The position numbers were made by a program, and so were the translations under genes. Positions 32,065 to 40,969 of a stretch of 64,000 nucleotides of DNA are shown here, in pieces. Source of the DNA: Pseudomonas koreensis (GTDB lineage Bacteria > Pseudomonadota > Gammaproteobacteria > Pseudomonadales > Pseudomonadaceae); assembly GCF_025447595.1 (NCBI RefSeq), contig NZ_JAOEJU010000004.1, positions 186,001 to 250,000 of the forward strand, written 5' to 3'. Position 1 is the first letter of the stretch. Every line of letters begins with the position of its first letter. Below the pieces are notes generated by a model. It did no database searches. It saw only the letters and a program-made list of their open reading frames with translations, and was not told the origin of the DNA.

Positions 32065-32687
32065 ACGAGTGCGTTGCGTTTGGCCATTTCGATAAGTTCT
32101 ACAAGAGACTTGGCTTTTAATTTTTGCATCAGGCGTTTTTTATAAGTACTGACGGTTTTATTGCTGAGGAACATGCCTTTGGCTATTTCCTTGTTTGTAC
32201 GGCCTTGGGCGAATAACTGCAGCACCATCAATTCCCGATCATTGACGGATTTGAATAGTTCCAGTTCTGCATAGCGCCCATCATCATTGCGGACAGGGTT
32301 CAAGGCTTGGCTGGGGAAATAGTTATAGCCGGAAAGTACGGCTTTGATTGCACTGACAAGTTCGCTCAGATCCTCCTGCTTGCACACATAACCCGATGCG
32401 CCCGATTGCATGCAGCGAATGCCGAACAGAGTGGGGCATTGAGCAGTGAGGACCAGGGTCTTGAATGGCGAACTCATGGCGTTGAAGCGGGCCAGAACCT
32501 CCAGGCCGTCAAGCTTGGGAATGCTGATATCGAGAATGATGAGATCGGGCATGCATTCGCGAACCATCTGCATGGCATCGACACCGTTATCGGTTTCTCC
32601 GACGACCCTGTAACCCTCATGTTCCAGCAACATTCGAACGGCAAGGCGAATGACCGGGTGATCGTCGACAATAAAAACGGAGTTCAT
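32061..32687 (-). CDS. LuxR/BvgA-type response regulator (RocA-like)
   Basis: A 208-residue response regulator from MNSVFIVDDHPVIRLAVRML. The receiver has its phospho-acceptor in MPDLIILDISIPKLDGLEVL, and the C-terminal LuxR helix-turn-helix reads GRTNKEIAKGMFLSNKTVST. It precedes the broken hybrid kinase and overlaps its start, as RocA/BvgA regulators do with their sensors. In P. aeruginosa such regulators control cup fimbrial genes; no fimbrial genes are in this window. The frame is open to 32723. Confidence 0.87.
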   Translation of the reverse strand: MNSVFIVDDHPVIRLAVRMLLEHEGYRVVGETDNGVDAMQMVRECMPDLIILDISIPKLDGLEVLARFNAMSSPFKTLVLTAQCPTLFGIRCMQSGASGYVCKQEDLSELVSAIKAVLSGYNYFPSQALNPVRNDDGRYAELELFKSVNDRELMVLQLFAQGRTNKEIAKGMFLSNKTVSTYKKRLMQKLKAKSLVELIEMAKRNALV

Positions 32688-33032
32688 AATCAAGTCCCAT
32701 ACGAGCACAAATAAAGGGCGCACATTAGCTCAGATGAATGTGCACTCGCATGAACTGACTGGGGTTCAGCGGCAATCTAGGATAAGTCCTACAAGTAATG
32801 AGGAATCAGACTACGTATGAACTAGGTTTGGCGTAGGTAGATGAGTGAGAAGTTCGAAATGTTTATCGTCTGGGTTTTTTCTGTAGACGAAAAACTGCGC
32901 GTTTAAAGAGTAGAAAGGGATTCGTTGTTTCAGGTTTATCCTGCACCAGCATGAATATGAAGAAGAATTTAAATGTACGTTGCCAGCGTGTCTGCCCGAG
33001 CGATTCGGCACGAATCGCTCGGGCAGCGAATT
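32688..33032. other. AT-rich intergenic region with a perfect 15-bp hairpin
   Basis: About 345 bp without a supportable gene, between the response-regulator start and the dgt stop. It should hold the regulator promoter. At its right end, CTGCCCGAGCGATTC (32992-33006) and GAATCGCTCGGGCAG (33012-33026) form a perfect 15-bp stem with loop GGCAC, 6 bp after the dgt stop. No U-run follows on either strand, so intrinsic termination would be atypical. Confidence 0.7.
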
Positions 33033-34361
33033 TCAGTGGCTGGAGCGCCCCGTCATTTCCAGTGCCATGTCACTGGCGTAGCTGTCGGTCATGCCGGCGA
33101 TGAAATCGATCATGCGCAGGAACGAAGTGTGCAAGGGGCCGTGCGGATCCGGTGCATTGTTCCCCAGCAAATCAAGGATCCGGCGGCTCTTGAAGGACGG
33201 CGTGCGGCCATTGTGTTGTTCCAGGGCGGCACCACAAAAGGCGTTAAGCAGAATCTCCAGCGTCGTGTAGGCGCCGATCTCATGCAGGGTCTTGCGCTTG
33301 TCCTGAAAAATCTTCTTGCGGGCAATGTCCTTGGCGTTCAGTACGCAACGTTTGGCCGGGCCATGCATGTGCTCGACCAGATCCCCCGGCAGCGTACCGG
33401 CCAGCAGCGCATCCTGTTGTTCGACGAATGCGCGGGCAGCGGCGTTGGTCAGGTGTTCGATGGCCTTGCCGCGAAGAATTGCCAGTTTGCGTCGGCGCGA
33501 ATCCTGCGGGCCGAGCTGGCGGTAGGTTTCCGGCAGGTCGTCTCCGACCAGGCCGAGCAGCAGGGATTCGACTTCGGCGTATTCCAGCAGCTCCATTTCA
33601 AGGCCGTCTTCCAGATCGATCAGCGCATAGCAGATGTCGTCCGCAGCTTCCATCAGATACACCAGCGGATGACGTGCCCAGCGCTGCTCTTCGAGTTGAG
33701 GAAGACCGAGTTTGTGGGCGATCTGTTCCAGTATCGGCAGCTCACTCTGATAGCAGCCGAATTTGTGTTTCTTGTAACCAAGGGAGTCGGCGTGACGCGC
33801 GGTCCACGGGTACTTCAGATAAGTGCCGAGGGTGGCGTAGGTCAGTCGGGTTCCGCCGTCGAACTGGTGATACTCCAGTTGCGTCAGCACCCGGAAGCCC
33901 TGGGCATTGCCTTCGAAATTCAAAAAGTCGCCACGCTCGGCTTCGCTCATCGCATCCAGCCAGCCGCGCCCGGCCGCTTGCTGGAACCAGTGGCGAATCG
34001 CGTCTTCGCCGGAGTGGCCGAACGGCGGGTTACCGATGTCGTGTGCCAGACAGGCTGACTGAACCACCATGCCCAGATCGCTGGGTTCGCACCATTCGGG
34101 CAACGCACGGCGCAAGGTTTCACCGACACGCATGCCCAGCGAGCGACCGACGCAGCTGACTTCCAGCGAGTGGGTCAGGCGCGTGTGAATGTGGTCGTTG
34201 CTCGATACCGGATGCACCTGGGTCTTGCGCCCCAGGCGGCGGAAGGCGCCGGAGAAAATGATGCGGTCATGGTCTTTGTGGAACGGGCTGCGGCCAAGTT
34301 CCTGCGGGCTGTGCAACGGTTTGCCGAGACGTTCGCGGTTGAGCAGGGTATGCCAATCCAA
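33033..34361 (-). CDS. dgt: dGTP triphosphohydrolase (dGTPase-like)
   Basis: A 442-residue HD-domain enzyme that cleaves dNTPs to deoxynucleoside and triphosphate. N-terminal [20 protein letters not shown] and [18 protein letters not shown] hold the first metal histidine, and [19 protein letters not shown] carries the HD motif. The third region [19 protein letters not shown] is conserved too. Length is nearer to the 440-residue type-2 dGTPases than to the 505-residue E. coli Dgt. It is a single gene. Confidence 0.92.
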   Translation of the reverse strand: MDWHTLLNRERLGKPLHSPQELGRSPFHKDHDRIIFSGAFRRLGRKTQVHPVSSNDHIHTRLTHSLEVSCVGRSLGMRVGETLRRALPEWCEPSDLGMVVQSACLAHDIGNPPFGHSGEDAIRHWFQQAAGRGWLDAMSEAERGDFLNFEGNAQGFRVLTQLEYHQFDGGTRLTYATLGTYLKYPWTARHADSLGYKKHKFGCYQSELPILEQIAHKLGLPQLEEQRWARHPLVYLMEAADDICYALIDLEDGLEMELLEYAEVESLLLGLVGDDLPETYRQLGPQDSRRRKLAILRGKAIEHLTNAAARAFVEQQDALLAGTLPGDLVEHMHGPAKRCVLNAKDIARKKIFQDKRKTLHEIGAYTTLEILLNAFCGAALEQHNGRTPSFKSRRILDLLGNNAPDPHGPLHTSFLRMIDFIAGMTDSYASDMALEMTGRSSH

Positions 34362-34429
34362 GGCTGATTCTCTCCGTCTGGTGACTGATTCCCTAGCTTC
34401 CCGGTTCAGGCTGGTATCTGCAAGCGTAA

Positions 34430-35593
34430 CTACAATCCTGCCGCATCGATGTCGATCAACAGCAGACGCTCACCATTGTCGAAAAACTGGCCGGCGGTCA
34501 GGCAATACTGGTTGCTGGTGGCGTCGCGATAGGTGTTGGAAAGCGTCAGGCGCCGCTCCTCCCAGCCCTCGGCCAGCAGGTGATAGAAGTACGGGCGCCA
34601 CGACCAGTTGTGACCCAGGTAGCGATTGTCGGCGACCCATCCGCTTTTGCGCCATTCCAGATTGGGCGTCAGTTGGGTGCCGTGACGATCGCATTGATAA
34701 AAGCGCAGCAACCAGGGGAACGCGTCGAGCTGCGGCAAAGCACTGAGCGGAGAGCGCGACTGGGCCCAGGCTTGCAAAATGGTCATGAGTTCGCAGAGTT
34801 GCCGACGCATCGACATCCATTTACCACGCTCGGTCAGTTTTTGATCTACGTAGGACTGACGCAATCCGGCAAAGCGCTCGACGAAGTCATCGGTACCGAA
34901 AAACGCCTCCTGTGCCCGAGCGAACAGAAAACCCTGCACGTAACGCGATCCGCATTCCAGCGCGAAATTCAGTTGCGCCGCCGTTTCCACACCTTCTGCA
35001 ATGATCCAGCAACCGGTTTTTTCGGCCATTTGCGCGAGGGCCTTGACCACGTCACTGCTCGGCCCGCCAAGTGCGGCGGCCTGGAACAGGCGCATGTCGA
35101 GTTTGAGAATGTCCGGTTGCAGCGCCAGCACGCGATCAAGCTGCGAATAACCGGCGCCGAAATCGTCGATGGCGATCCGGGCACCGGCATCGCGATAGCG
35201 CGCCACGACTTCGGTCAGGCGCTGACTGTTTCCGCCAAGTTCAGTGATTTCGAAAACGATCCGTTGCGGGTCTATACCGTGCCGTGCGAGTTGTTTCAGG
35301 CTGGGCAGCGCCTGATCGGCACGCAAACGACTGATCCAGCGCGGTGACATGTTCAGGCTGAGAAACCAGTCCGGTGGTGCTTCGTGCAGGCGGCTCAGCG
35401 CGTTGTCGCGGATCTGCCGGTCCATTCTGCGCAGCGCGATGGCCGGCGTACGCGGGTCGGCGAACAGCGGTCCGACCGACGCCAGTTGGCCATCGGCCTG
35501 GCGCAGACGACCCAGAGCCTCGACCCCTGCAATGCGTCCGGTGGCGGTATCGATGAAAGGTTGAAAGCAGGCGAGCGGTTGCCCGTCGATCAC
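34430..35593 (-). CDS. EAL-domain c-di-GMP phosphodiesterase with YkuI-like C-terminus
   Basis: A 387-residue soluble protein. Residues ~1-245 are an EAL domain: [11 protein letters not shown] (the EAL motif), [55 protein letters not shown] and [13 protein letters not shown]. All usual catalytic segments look intact. The last ~120 residues ([20 protein letters not shown] onward) resemble the PAS-like C-terminal domain of Bacillus YkuI. No GGDEF or membrane segment is present, so it should be a cytosolic phosphodiesterase that senses a small ligand. Confidence 0.87.
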   Translation of the reverse strand: MIDGQPLACFQPFIDTATGRIAGVEALGRLRQADGQLASVGPLFADPRTPAIALRRMDRQIRDNALSRLHEAPPDWFLSLNMSPRWISRLRADQALPSLKQLARHGIDPQRIVFEITELGGNSQRLTEVVARYRDAGARIAIDDFGAGYSQLDRVLALQPDILKLDMRLFQAAALGGPSSDVVKALAQMAEKTGCWIIAEGVETAAQLNFALECGSRYVQGFLFARAQEAFFGTDDFVERFAGLRQSYVDQKLTERGKWMSMRRQLCELMTILQAWAQSRSPLSALPQLDAFPWLLRFYQCDRHGTQLTPNLEWRKSGWVADNRYLGHNWSWRPYFYHLLAEGWEERRLTLSNTYRDATSNQYCLTAGQFFDNGERLLLIDIDAAGL

Positions 35594-35645
35594 GGGGCCT
35601 CCTTATCGTTCTTGTTCTGGTCGAATTCTGCCGGCCGGATAGGCG

Positions 35646-35684
35646 AGCGGGATTGAATCTCTGGATAAGTGATTCAATCCCGCT
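35646..35684. other. Perfect 14-bp inverted repeat between two minus-strand units
   Basis: AGCGGGATTGAATC (35646-35659) and GATTCAATCCCGCT (35671-35684) with an 11-bp spacer. It lies between the end of the yqjD-yqjE-like operon and the start of the EAL gene. It could form a transcript-end hairpin, although no U-run follows, or be a protein-binding dyad for the EAL promoter. Confidence 0.55.
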
Positions 35685-35716
35685 GTCATTGCAAGAATGC
35701 AGCCAGATGAGAGGGG

Positions 35717-36055
35717 TCAGCGTTTGCTGGAGTTCTGCATCACCAGTTTGATCAGCGGGGCGAGGCTGGTACCCAGGCGGATCAGTCGGGTCAAGCCGCC
35801 GACGCCACCGCTTTTGGCCCCTTTACCCGTGATGAAACCCAGCAGCGTCACAGCCGCTACGCCCCACAACGGCGCGTGCTTGATGCCGAAACCGCCCTGC
35901 AGGTTTTGCGTCATGCCACGCATGCGTTGCAGAGGCTGCAGGACCTGGCCGGTTTCGTGGCGGATTTCCTGACGATGCATTTCCATGCGCAGACGGATCA
36001 GTGCCTTGCGCATTTCCCGGCGTGAGCTGTTGTGCGGAAGTTCAGGCAGGCTCAT
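35717..36055 (-). CDS. Small membrane protein, third gene of the yqjD-yqjE-like operon
   Basis: A 112-residue protein with a polar, basic first half (RREMRKALIRLRMEMHRQEI) that should be helical, and one or two hydrophobic stretches (APLWGVAAVTLLGFITG and LIRLGTSLAPLIKLVM). Its ATG overlaps the stop of the yqjE-like gene (ATGA). Position and size recall YqjK of enterobacteria, but sequence similarity is not evident to me. Function unknown. Confidence 0.7.
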   Translation of the reverse strand: MSLPELPHNSSRREMRKALIRLRMEMHRQEIRHETGQVLQPLQRMRGMTQNLQGGFGIKHAPLWGVAAVTLLGFITGKGAKSGGVGGLTRLIRLGTSLAPLIKLVMQNSSKR

Positions 36056-36438
36056 GGCAGCAGGCGCTCCCGGTCGTTGGCCAGTTCTTCCAGCGTGCCG
36101 TGGAAGGGCGAGGATTCATCGAAGATCGCGGCCTTGAGACGCAGCGCGCAAAAGATTGCCGCCAGGGTGTAGAACACGCACAGCCCAATGATTGCGGCCA
36201 GGCGATAGGTGTCCCAGAACACGATCAGTACGAGGGTCGACAGACCGACCAGCAATAGCAGCGCAAACACCAGCGCCAGGCCGGCGAACAGCAACAGGCT
36301 GACGGTACGTGCTTTCTGTTCCTGCAGTTCGATGCCGAACAGTTCGACGTGGCTGTGCAGCAGGCCGAGAACGGCAGCACCCAGACGACGCGTGGAGGAG
36401 GCGGTGCCCGAGTCCGGGCCGGATTCACCGATCGACAT
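36052..36438 (-). CDS. YqjE-like (DUF1469, phage-holin-fold) membrane protein
   Basis: A 128-residue inner-membrane protein from MSIGESGPDSG. Residues ~20-45 form an amphipathic helix (LLHSHVELFGIELQEQKA), followed by two strong transmembrane helices (LLLFAGLALVFALLLLVGLS and LAAIIGLCVFYTLAAIFCAL). That is the YqjE/DUF1469 plan. It starts 2 bp after the yqjD-like gene and overlaps the next gene by 4 bp. Probably a stress-related membrane protein; function unproven. Confidence 0.82.
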   Translation of the reverse strand: MSIGESGPDSGTASSTRRLGAAVLGLLHSHVELFGIELQEQKARTVSLLLFAGLALVFALLLLVGLSTLVLIVFWDTYRLAAIIGLCVFYTLAAIFCALRLKAAIFDESSPFHGTLEELANDRERLLP

Positions 36439-36440
36439 GA

Positions 36441-36755
36441 TCAGCGCCGCGTGGCCAGCAGGCCGATCAGAAAGCCGACGCCGGCGGCGATGCCCACCGA
36501 TTGCCAAGGGTTGGCGGACACATATTCCTCGGTGGCGTTGACCGCAGCCTGACCACGCTCGCGCAGGGTGTCCTCGGTCAGCTTAAGGGTTTCACGGGCG
36601 CGCAGCAGGCTTTCGTGGATCTGTTCGCGCAACTCGTCAGCCTGATCACCGGCCAGCGTGGCGGTGTGTTCCAGCAACCGTTCAGTGTCGCTGACCAGCG
36701 TCTGGAAGTCGTTCATCAGGATTTCTTGAGCAGTCTTTGCCTTGATGCTGGCCAT
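36441..36755 (-). CDS. YqjD/ElaB-family (DUF883) membrane protein
   Basis: A 104-residue DUF883 protein from MASIKAKTAQEILMND. A long amphipathic coiled-coil region carries the family signature (LLEHTATLAGDQADELREQI), and the C-terminus ends in a glycine-rich transmembrane anchor (NPWQSVGIAAGVGFLIGLLA then TRR). E. coli YqjD binds ribosomes at the membrane in stationary phase. It is first of three tightly spaced genes. A frame extension to 36917 crosses the amt promoter region and is unlikely to be coding. Confidence 0.85.
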   Translation of the reverse strand: MASIKAKTAQEILMNDFQTLVSDTERLLEHTATLAGDQADELREQIHESLLRARETLKLTEDTLRERGQAAVNATEEYVSANPWQSVGIAAGVGFLIGLLATRR

Positions 36756-36839
36756 GGGGGATCTCCGTAAGTGGCGTTCTGAAGCAGCGTTCTGAAGCGT
36801 TCGAGTATGAGCCAAGTGTGAAGGTTCAGTGCAAATGGC

Positions 36840-36855
36840 TGGTACAACTTTTGCT
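36840..36855 (+). promoter_or_regulatory. Sigma-54 promoter of the ammonium transporter gene
   Basis: TGGTACAACTTTTGCT keeps the GG at -24 and GC at -12 with correct spacing and 8 of the consensus positions of TGGCAC-n5-TTGCW. Transcription would start near 36867, giving a leader of about 207 nt before the amt ATG at 37074. No complete NtrC site pair is seen upstream, where the yqjD-like promoter also lies. Confidence 0.65.
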
Positions 36856-36958
36856 GTGTCGTGGTGCGTCGATCGGTGGCAGTGCGCTGTTGCCGGGCGC
36901 GAAACCGGGCACACCATGGCCCGGATGATGAGGGTTCATGTCAGCCCATCGACCTTGT

Positions 36959-37046
36959 GCGCCAAAGCGGTTCACCGGACCTCCGGATTAGTGATCGCGC
37001 AGTCGCAACTTGGTGCATGAAATGTGCGCATGAACCGCTTTGGTGC
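36959..37046 (+). repeat. Long inverted repeat in the amt leader
   Basis: GCGCCAAAGCGGTTCA (36959-36974) and TGAACCGCTTTGGTGC (37031-37046) pair over 16 positions with one mismatch, enclosing 56 bp. In the transcript this would be a strong stem 27 nt before the start codon. The loop also holds TTGGTGCA (37011-37018), an NtrC-like half site. The intergenic region 36756-37073 contains no other supportable gene. Confidence 0.65.
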
Positions 37047-37073
37047 CTTTTTCAGCCTTGGGTCTGCCTCCTC

Positions 37074-38282
37074 ATGGAAAATTTGCAAAGCGCTGTGGAC
37101 ACGCTGGTTCACAGTTCCAACACATTGTTCATTCTGATCGGTGCGGTCATGGTGCTGGCCATGCACGCCGGGTTCGCGTTTCTGGAGGTCGGAACAGTTC
37201 GCCAGAAAAACCAGGTCAACGCGCTGTCGAAAATTCTCAGCGACTTCGCGGTGTCGACCCTGGCCTATTTCTTTATAGGCTATTGGCTTTCGTACGGGGT
37301 GACCTTCCTGCAACCGGCGGCGGTGCTCAGTGCCGATCATGGTTATGGTCTGGTGAAGTTTTTCTTCTTGCTGACCTTTGCGGCGGCGATCCCGGCGATC
37401 ATCTCCGGCGGCATCGCCGAGCGGGCGCGGTTTTTCCCGCAACTGTGCGCCACGGCGCTGATCGTAGCGTTCATCTACCCTTTTTTCGAAGGCATGATCT
37501 GGAACGGCAACTACGGTCTGCAAGCCTGGCTGACCGCGCAGTTCGGTGCCCCTTTCCATGACTTTGCGGGTTCGGTGGTGGTGCATGCCATGGGCGGCTG
37601 GCTGGCGCTGGCAGCGGTGTTGCTGCTCGGGCCGCGCAACGGGCGCTATCGCGATGGCAGGCTGGTGGCGTTCGCGCCGTCGAGCATTCCTTTTCTCGCC
37701 TTGGGTTCGTGGATCCTGATCGTTGGCTGGTTTGGCTTCAACGTGATGAGCGCGCAAACCCTGCAAGGGGTCAGCGGACTGGTGGCGGTCAACTCGCTGA
37801 TGGCGATGGTCGGCGGCACGGTGGCGGCGTTGATCGTCGGGCGCAACGACCCGGGCTTTCTGCACAATGGTCCGTTGGCCGGACTGGTGGCGGTGTGTGC
37901 CGGTTCCGACCTGATGCACCCGGTCGGCGCGCTGGTGACCGGCGCGGTTGCCGGCGCCTTGTTTGTCTGGTGCTTCACGGCGGCGCAGGTCAAATGGCGC
38001 ATCGACGATGTGCTGGGTGTCTGGCCGTTGCACGGTTTGTGCGGCGTGTGGGGCGGCATTGCCTGCGGAATCTTCGGCTCGACTGCATTGGGTGGACTCG
38101 GTGGCGTCAGCCTGATCAGCCAGTTGATCGGCACCACCCTTGGTGTGGTGGTGGCGCTGATCGGCGGTTTCGCCGTCTACGGTTCGATCAAGGCGTTGCA
38201 TGGTCTGCGCCTGAGCCAGGAACAGGAGTACTACGGCGCCGACCTGTCGCTGCACAAGATCGGCGCGGTGAGCCAGGACTAG
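37074..38282 (+). CDS. Ammonium transporter (Amt family)
   Basis: A 402-residue membrane protein with eleven predicted transmembrane helices, started at MENLQSAVDTLVHSSNTLFI. Amt signatures are VMVLAMHAGFAFLEVGTVRQ and KNQVNALSKILSDFAVS, then FHDFAGSVVVHAMGGWLALA and MHPVGALVTGAVAGALFVW, holding the twin pore histidines. No glnK is adjacent, unlike the usual glnK-amtB pair. A sigma-54 promoter upstream suggests nitrogen-starvation control. Overlaps the convergent antiporter gene by 4 bp. Confidence 0.92.
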   Translation: MENLQSAVDTLVHSSNTLFILIGAVMVLAMHAGFAFLEVGTVRQKNQVNALSKILSDFAVSTLAYFFIGYWLSYGVTFLQPAAVLSADHGYGLVKFFFLLTFAAAIPAIISGGIAERARFFPQLCATALIVAFIYPFFEGMIWNGNYGLQAWLTAQFGAPFHDFAGSVVVHAMGGWLALAAVLLLGPRNGRYRDGRLVAFAPSSIPFLALGSWILIVGWFGFNVMSAQTLQGVSGLVAVNSLMAMVGGTVAALIVGRNDPGFLHNGPLAGLVAVCAGSDLMHPVGALVTGAVAGALFVWCFTAAQVKWRIDDVLGVWPLHGLCGVWGGIACGIFGSTALGGLGGVSLISQLIGTTLGVVVALIGGFAVYGSIKALHGLRLSQEQEYYGADLSLHKIGAVSQD

Positions 38283-39991
38283 GTTTCCTCATCTTCAGCT
38301 CCGGGGTAAAAGCCGTGAAGCAGGCGATAACGATCAAAGCGCACCTGATCGACTTTCTCCTGCACCCGGTGCGCAGGAAACCCCAGCAGGATCAGGGCAT
38401 GGGAACCGAGCATCAGGCTCGACTCCAGCAGTTCCGGCACCACTTCGCTGGCGCCGGCTGCCTTCAGCTCGGCCGACTGGCTGTCGTCCCGGGTGCGCAC
38501 CAGGATCGGCACTGTCGGGTTGAGGCGTCGGGCCTCCTTGAGAACCCGCAAGGCCACGTCGGCTTGATCCACGGCAATCACCAGCAACCTGGCGCGCAGT
38601 AAACCGACGGCGATCAACAGATCGCCGCGGGTTGAATCGCCGTAGTGGACGTCGCGTTCGGCGGTGGCGGCTTCCTGAATTCGCACCGGATCGTTGTCCA
38701 GCGCGATGTAGGTTTGCCCGGCATTGCGCATGAAGCGCCCGATCGACTGACCGACACGGCCGTAGCCACAGATCACCACATGCCCGTCGAACCCGGCATT
38801 GAGCGCGCTGATTTCCTCGATCTGCGCTTCTTGATTGGGTTTGCGGTGCAGGGCGGCGGCGATGCGCGGTGCGGCGCGTAACAGCAAAGGGGTCAGCAGC
38901 ATCGAGCAGAAGGTCGCGGCGAGCAGCAGGGCGCCCAGCTCTGCGGGGAGCAGCCGGGTCTGCTGCATCTGCGCCATCAGGGCGAAGCAGAATTCACCGC
39001 CCTGGGCGAGGGCGAGACCGCTGCGCCAGGCCGTTTCAATGTCGCTGCCGCGCCATTTCACCAATAGCGCCACCACCAGGCCTTTGATCACCAGCAAACC
39101 CAAGGTCATGCCGATAATCAGCAGGCTGTGGCTGGCGAACAGTTGCAGGTCGATCAGCATGCCGATGCTGACGAAAAACAGTCCCAGCAGAATGTCGCGA
39201 AACGGCCGGATATCGGCCTCGATCTGATGTCGGTAATGGCTCTCGCCCAACAGCATGCCCGCGAGGAACGCGCCCAGGGCCGGAGACAGGCCCAGCAAGT
39301 GGGTCAGCCAGGCCGTCAGCAACACGATTACCAGTGCCAGCAGCACGAACAATTCCGCCGAGCGGGATGCCGCGACCTCCTGGAACAGGCGTGGCAGCAG
39401 CCAGCGGCTGGCCAGCAATAAACCGAAGAACAGCAATACGGTCTTCAACAAGGTCAGGGGCAACGCCCAGTACCAGACCTGATCACTGCTGCCGGCGAAT
39501 ACCGGCACCAATGTCAGCAGCAACACCGCCACTACGTCCTGGAACAGCAGGACGCCCACCGCATTCTGGCCATGGCTGCTGAAGATTTCGCCGAGACTGC
39601 CCAGCTCTTTGGTCACAATCGCCGTGGATGACAGCGACAGGCCGGCGCCCATCAGCAAGGCCGGTGTGACGGGCATGCCCAGTAACATCAGCACGCTTCC
39701 CAGCAGCAGAGTGGTGATCAGCACCTGCTGGCTGCCCAGACGGAAAACCACCTTGCGCAGGGCAATCATTTTCGACAGGGAGAATTCCAGCCCCAGAGAA
39801 AACAGCAGAAACACCACGCCCAGCTCGGCAAGGTCCGGCAAGTGTTCACTTTCATTGATCCAGTCGAACGCCTTCGGCCCGACCATCAACCCCACGCACA
39901 GGTAGCCCAGCACAGGTGGCAGGCGCAGGCGTCGGAACAGGGCAATCATCACCAGGGACGACGCCAGAATGATCAGCAGATTGGCAAACAC
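38279..39991 (-). CDS. CPA2-family cation:proton antiporter with TrkA-N domain (KefB/C-like)
   Basis: A 570-residue protein. Residues ~1-380 contain about twelve or thirteen transmembrane helices of the Na+/H+ exchanger fold (LRLPPVLGYLCVGLMVGP near the start). The C-terminal part is an RCK/TrkA-N nucleotide-binding domain (GHVVICGYGRVGQSIGRFM, then VHYGDSTRGDLLIAVGL). This is the layout of the glutathione-gated K+ efflux proteins KefB and KefC; the Kef-specific regulatory region is not clearly visible, so substrate is uncertain. Confidence 0.88.
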   Translation of the reverse strand: MFANLLIILASSLVMIALFRRLRLPPVLGYLCVGLMVGPKAFDWINESEHLPDLAELGVVFLLFSLGLEFSLSKMIALRKVVFRLGSQQVLITTLLLGSVLMLLGMPVTPALLMGAGLSLSSTAIVTKELGSLGEIFSSHGQNAVGVLLFQDVVAVLLLTLVPVFAGSSDQVWYWALPLTLLKTVLLFFGLLLASRWLLPRLFQEVAASRSAELFVLLALVIVLLTAWLTHLLGLSPALGAFLAGMLLGESHYRHQIEADIRPFRDILLGLFFVSIGMLIDLQLFASHSLLIIGMTLGLLVIKGLVVALLVKWRGSDIETAWRSGLALAQGGEFCFALMAQMQQTRLLPAELGALLLAATFCSMLLTPLLLRAAPRIAAALHRKPNQEAQIEEISALNAGFDGHVVICGYGRVGQSIGRFMRNAGQTYIALDNDPVRIQEAATAERDVHYGDSTRGDLLIAVGLLRARLLVIAVDQADVALRVLKEARRLNPTVPILVRTRDDSQSAELKAAGASEVVPELLESSLMLGSHALILLGFPAHRVQEKVDQVRFDRYRLLHGFYPGAEDEET

Positions 39992-40181
39992 AAGACACTC
40001 CGGGACAGGTCAGGCTCTTCAAGCGTAGAGGTAAAAAACACCGGAGCATCGCGTAAATGGCGATTTTGTGGGCTGATTTACATCAGGGTTTTACGAGGGG
40101 CGGAATCGAACCCGGTGGGTGGGTCGACGGGCTTTGCGGGCAGGCCTAGAATGATCACTCGATTTTTGGGGTTGAGCGCAC

Positions 40182-40418
40182 ATGCTTCCTGAATGCCAGT
40201 TGTTCGGCACCCTGGGGTGCCATTTGTGTGAAGTCGCGGAGGCGGAACTGATGCCTTTTGTCGAGCATGGTCTGCTGGTGGAGCTGGTGGATATTGCTGA
40301 CGACGAATCGTGGTTCGAGGCCTACAGCCTGCGGATCCCTGTCTTGCGCAGGGTCGATACCGGCGCGGAACTGGGGTGGCCGTTCAGCGCCGATCAGGTG
40401 GTGGCATTCCTGCGTTGA
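40182..40418 (+). CDS. Glutaredoxin-like protein (DUF836)
   Basis: A 78-residue single-domain thioredoxin-fold protein. The redox motif CHLC is in LFGTLGCHLCEVAEAELM (residues 8-25), and the cis-proline is in YSLRIPVLRRVDTG. It belongs to the small DUF836 glutaredoxin-like family, with unknown partners. No clear Shine-Dalgarno is seen; GGGTTGAGCG precedes the ATG. Confidence 0.82.
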   Translation: MLPECQLFGTLGCHLCEVAEAELMPFVEHGLLVELVDIADDESWFEAYSLRIPVLRRVDTGAELGWPFSADQVVAFLR

Positions 40419-40494
40419 TGGTCTTTCCTCTTTTGCGTTGATGGCGCTCGTCACCTTCGCTCAATCACGGCTTGGCACTTTTCGGGTTATTCGG

Positions 40495-40516
40495 TTACTG
40501 TATGCGCATACAGTAA
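40495..40516. promoter_or_regulatory. LexA-type SOS box
   Basis: A perfect 22-bp palindrome with core CTGTATGCGCATACAG (40498-40513), matching the gamma-proteobacterial LexA consensus CTGT-n8-ACAG, extended by TTA on one side and TAA on the other. It lies 68 bp before the GTG of the small unknown gene that follows, a normal operator position. Confidence 0.8.
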
Positions 40517-40583
40517 TTGAGTTGGCCTGCCATGCCGTTTCCGGGCATTCGTCAGGGCAAGCCGGATGTCAGAGGGAGCAACC

Positions 40584-40901
40584 GTGGTCAATGTCGAACA
40601 GTTGAAAAGCAGCGTGAACGGGATGTCGGTTGACGTGGTGCGCGAGGCCGTCCACGAATTGCGCCTGGACGGTCTGGTCACGGAAGGCAAGACCCCCTTC
40701 AACAAGCTTCATTTCAATACGTGCTTTGCCGAGATCGAGGCCTTGTTCCAGCGTGCCGGCTATCACAAGCAACTGGATGTGGTCGGTTATCAGGGATTGT
40801 TGTACGCCTTGTACGATCCGGGCCGTTGGGACGCCGTGGATGTGTTGCGCTGGCTCAAGGAATTCACCGAGGCGGCGGCGCTCAAATCGATCCCTGCCTG
40901 A
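40584..40901 (+). CDS. Small conserved protein behind an SOS box, unknown function
   Basis: A 105-residue protein. The GTG at 40584 has AGGGAG 5 bp upstream and is preferred to the ATG at 40566. No domain is recognised. It is acidic and predicted mainly helical, with segments VNGMSVDVVREAVHELRLDG, FNKLHFNTCFAEIEALFQRA, and LDVVGYQGLLYALYDPGRWD near the C-terminus. A single cysteine is present and no membrane segment. The LexA-type palindrome just upstream is the only functional hint: it suggests induction by DNA damage. Confidence 0.75.
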   Translation: MVNVEQLKSSVNGMSVDVVREAVHELRLDGLVTEGKTPFNKLHFNTCFAEIEALFQRAGYHKQLDVVGYQGLLYALYDPGRWDAVDVLRWLKEFTEAAALKSIPA

Positions 40902-40969
40902 TTCTGCACTAGGTCCGCTGCGTCCGGTGTTGGATAATGCCGCTCTGCTTTGAAGGTTAGAGTTTCCGT

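Noticed and set aside
40070..40130. tRNA-like GGAATCGAACC sequence near 40.1 kb
   Set aside because: GGAATCGAACCC resembles a reverse TΨC arm, but no acceptor, D or anticodon stems can be folded around it.
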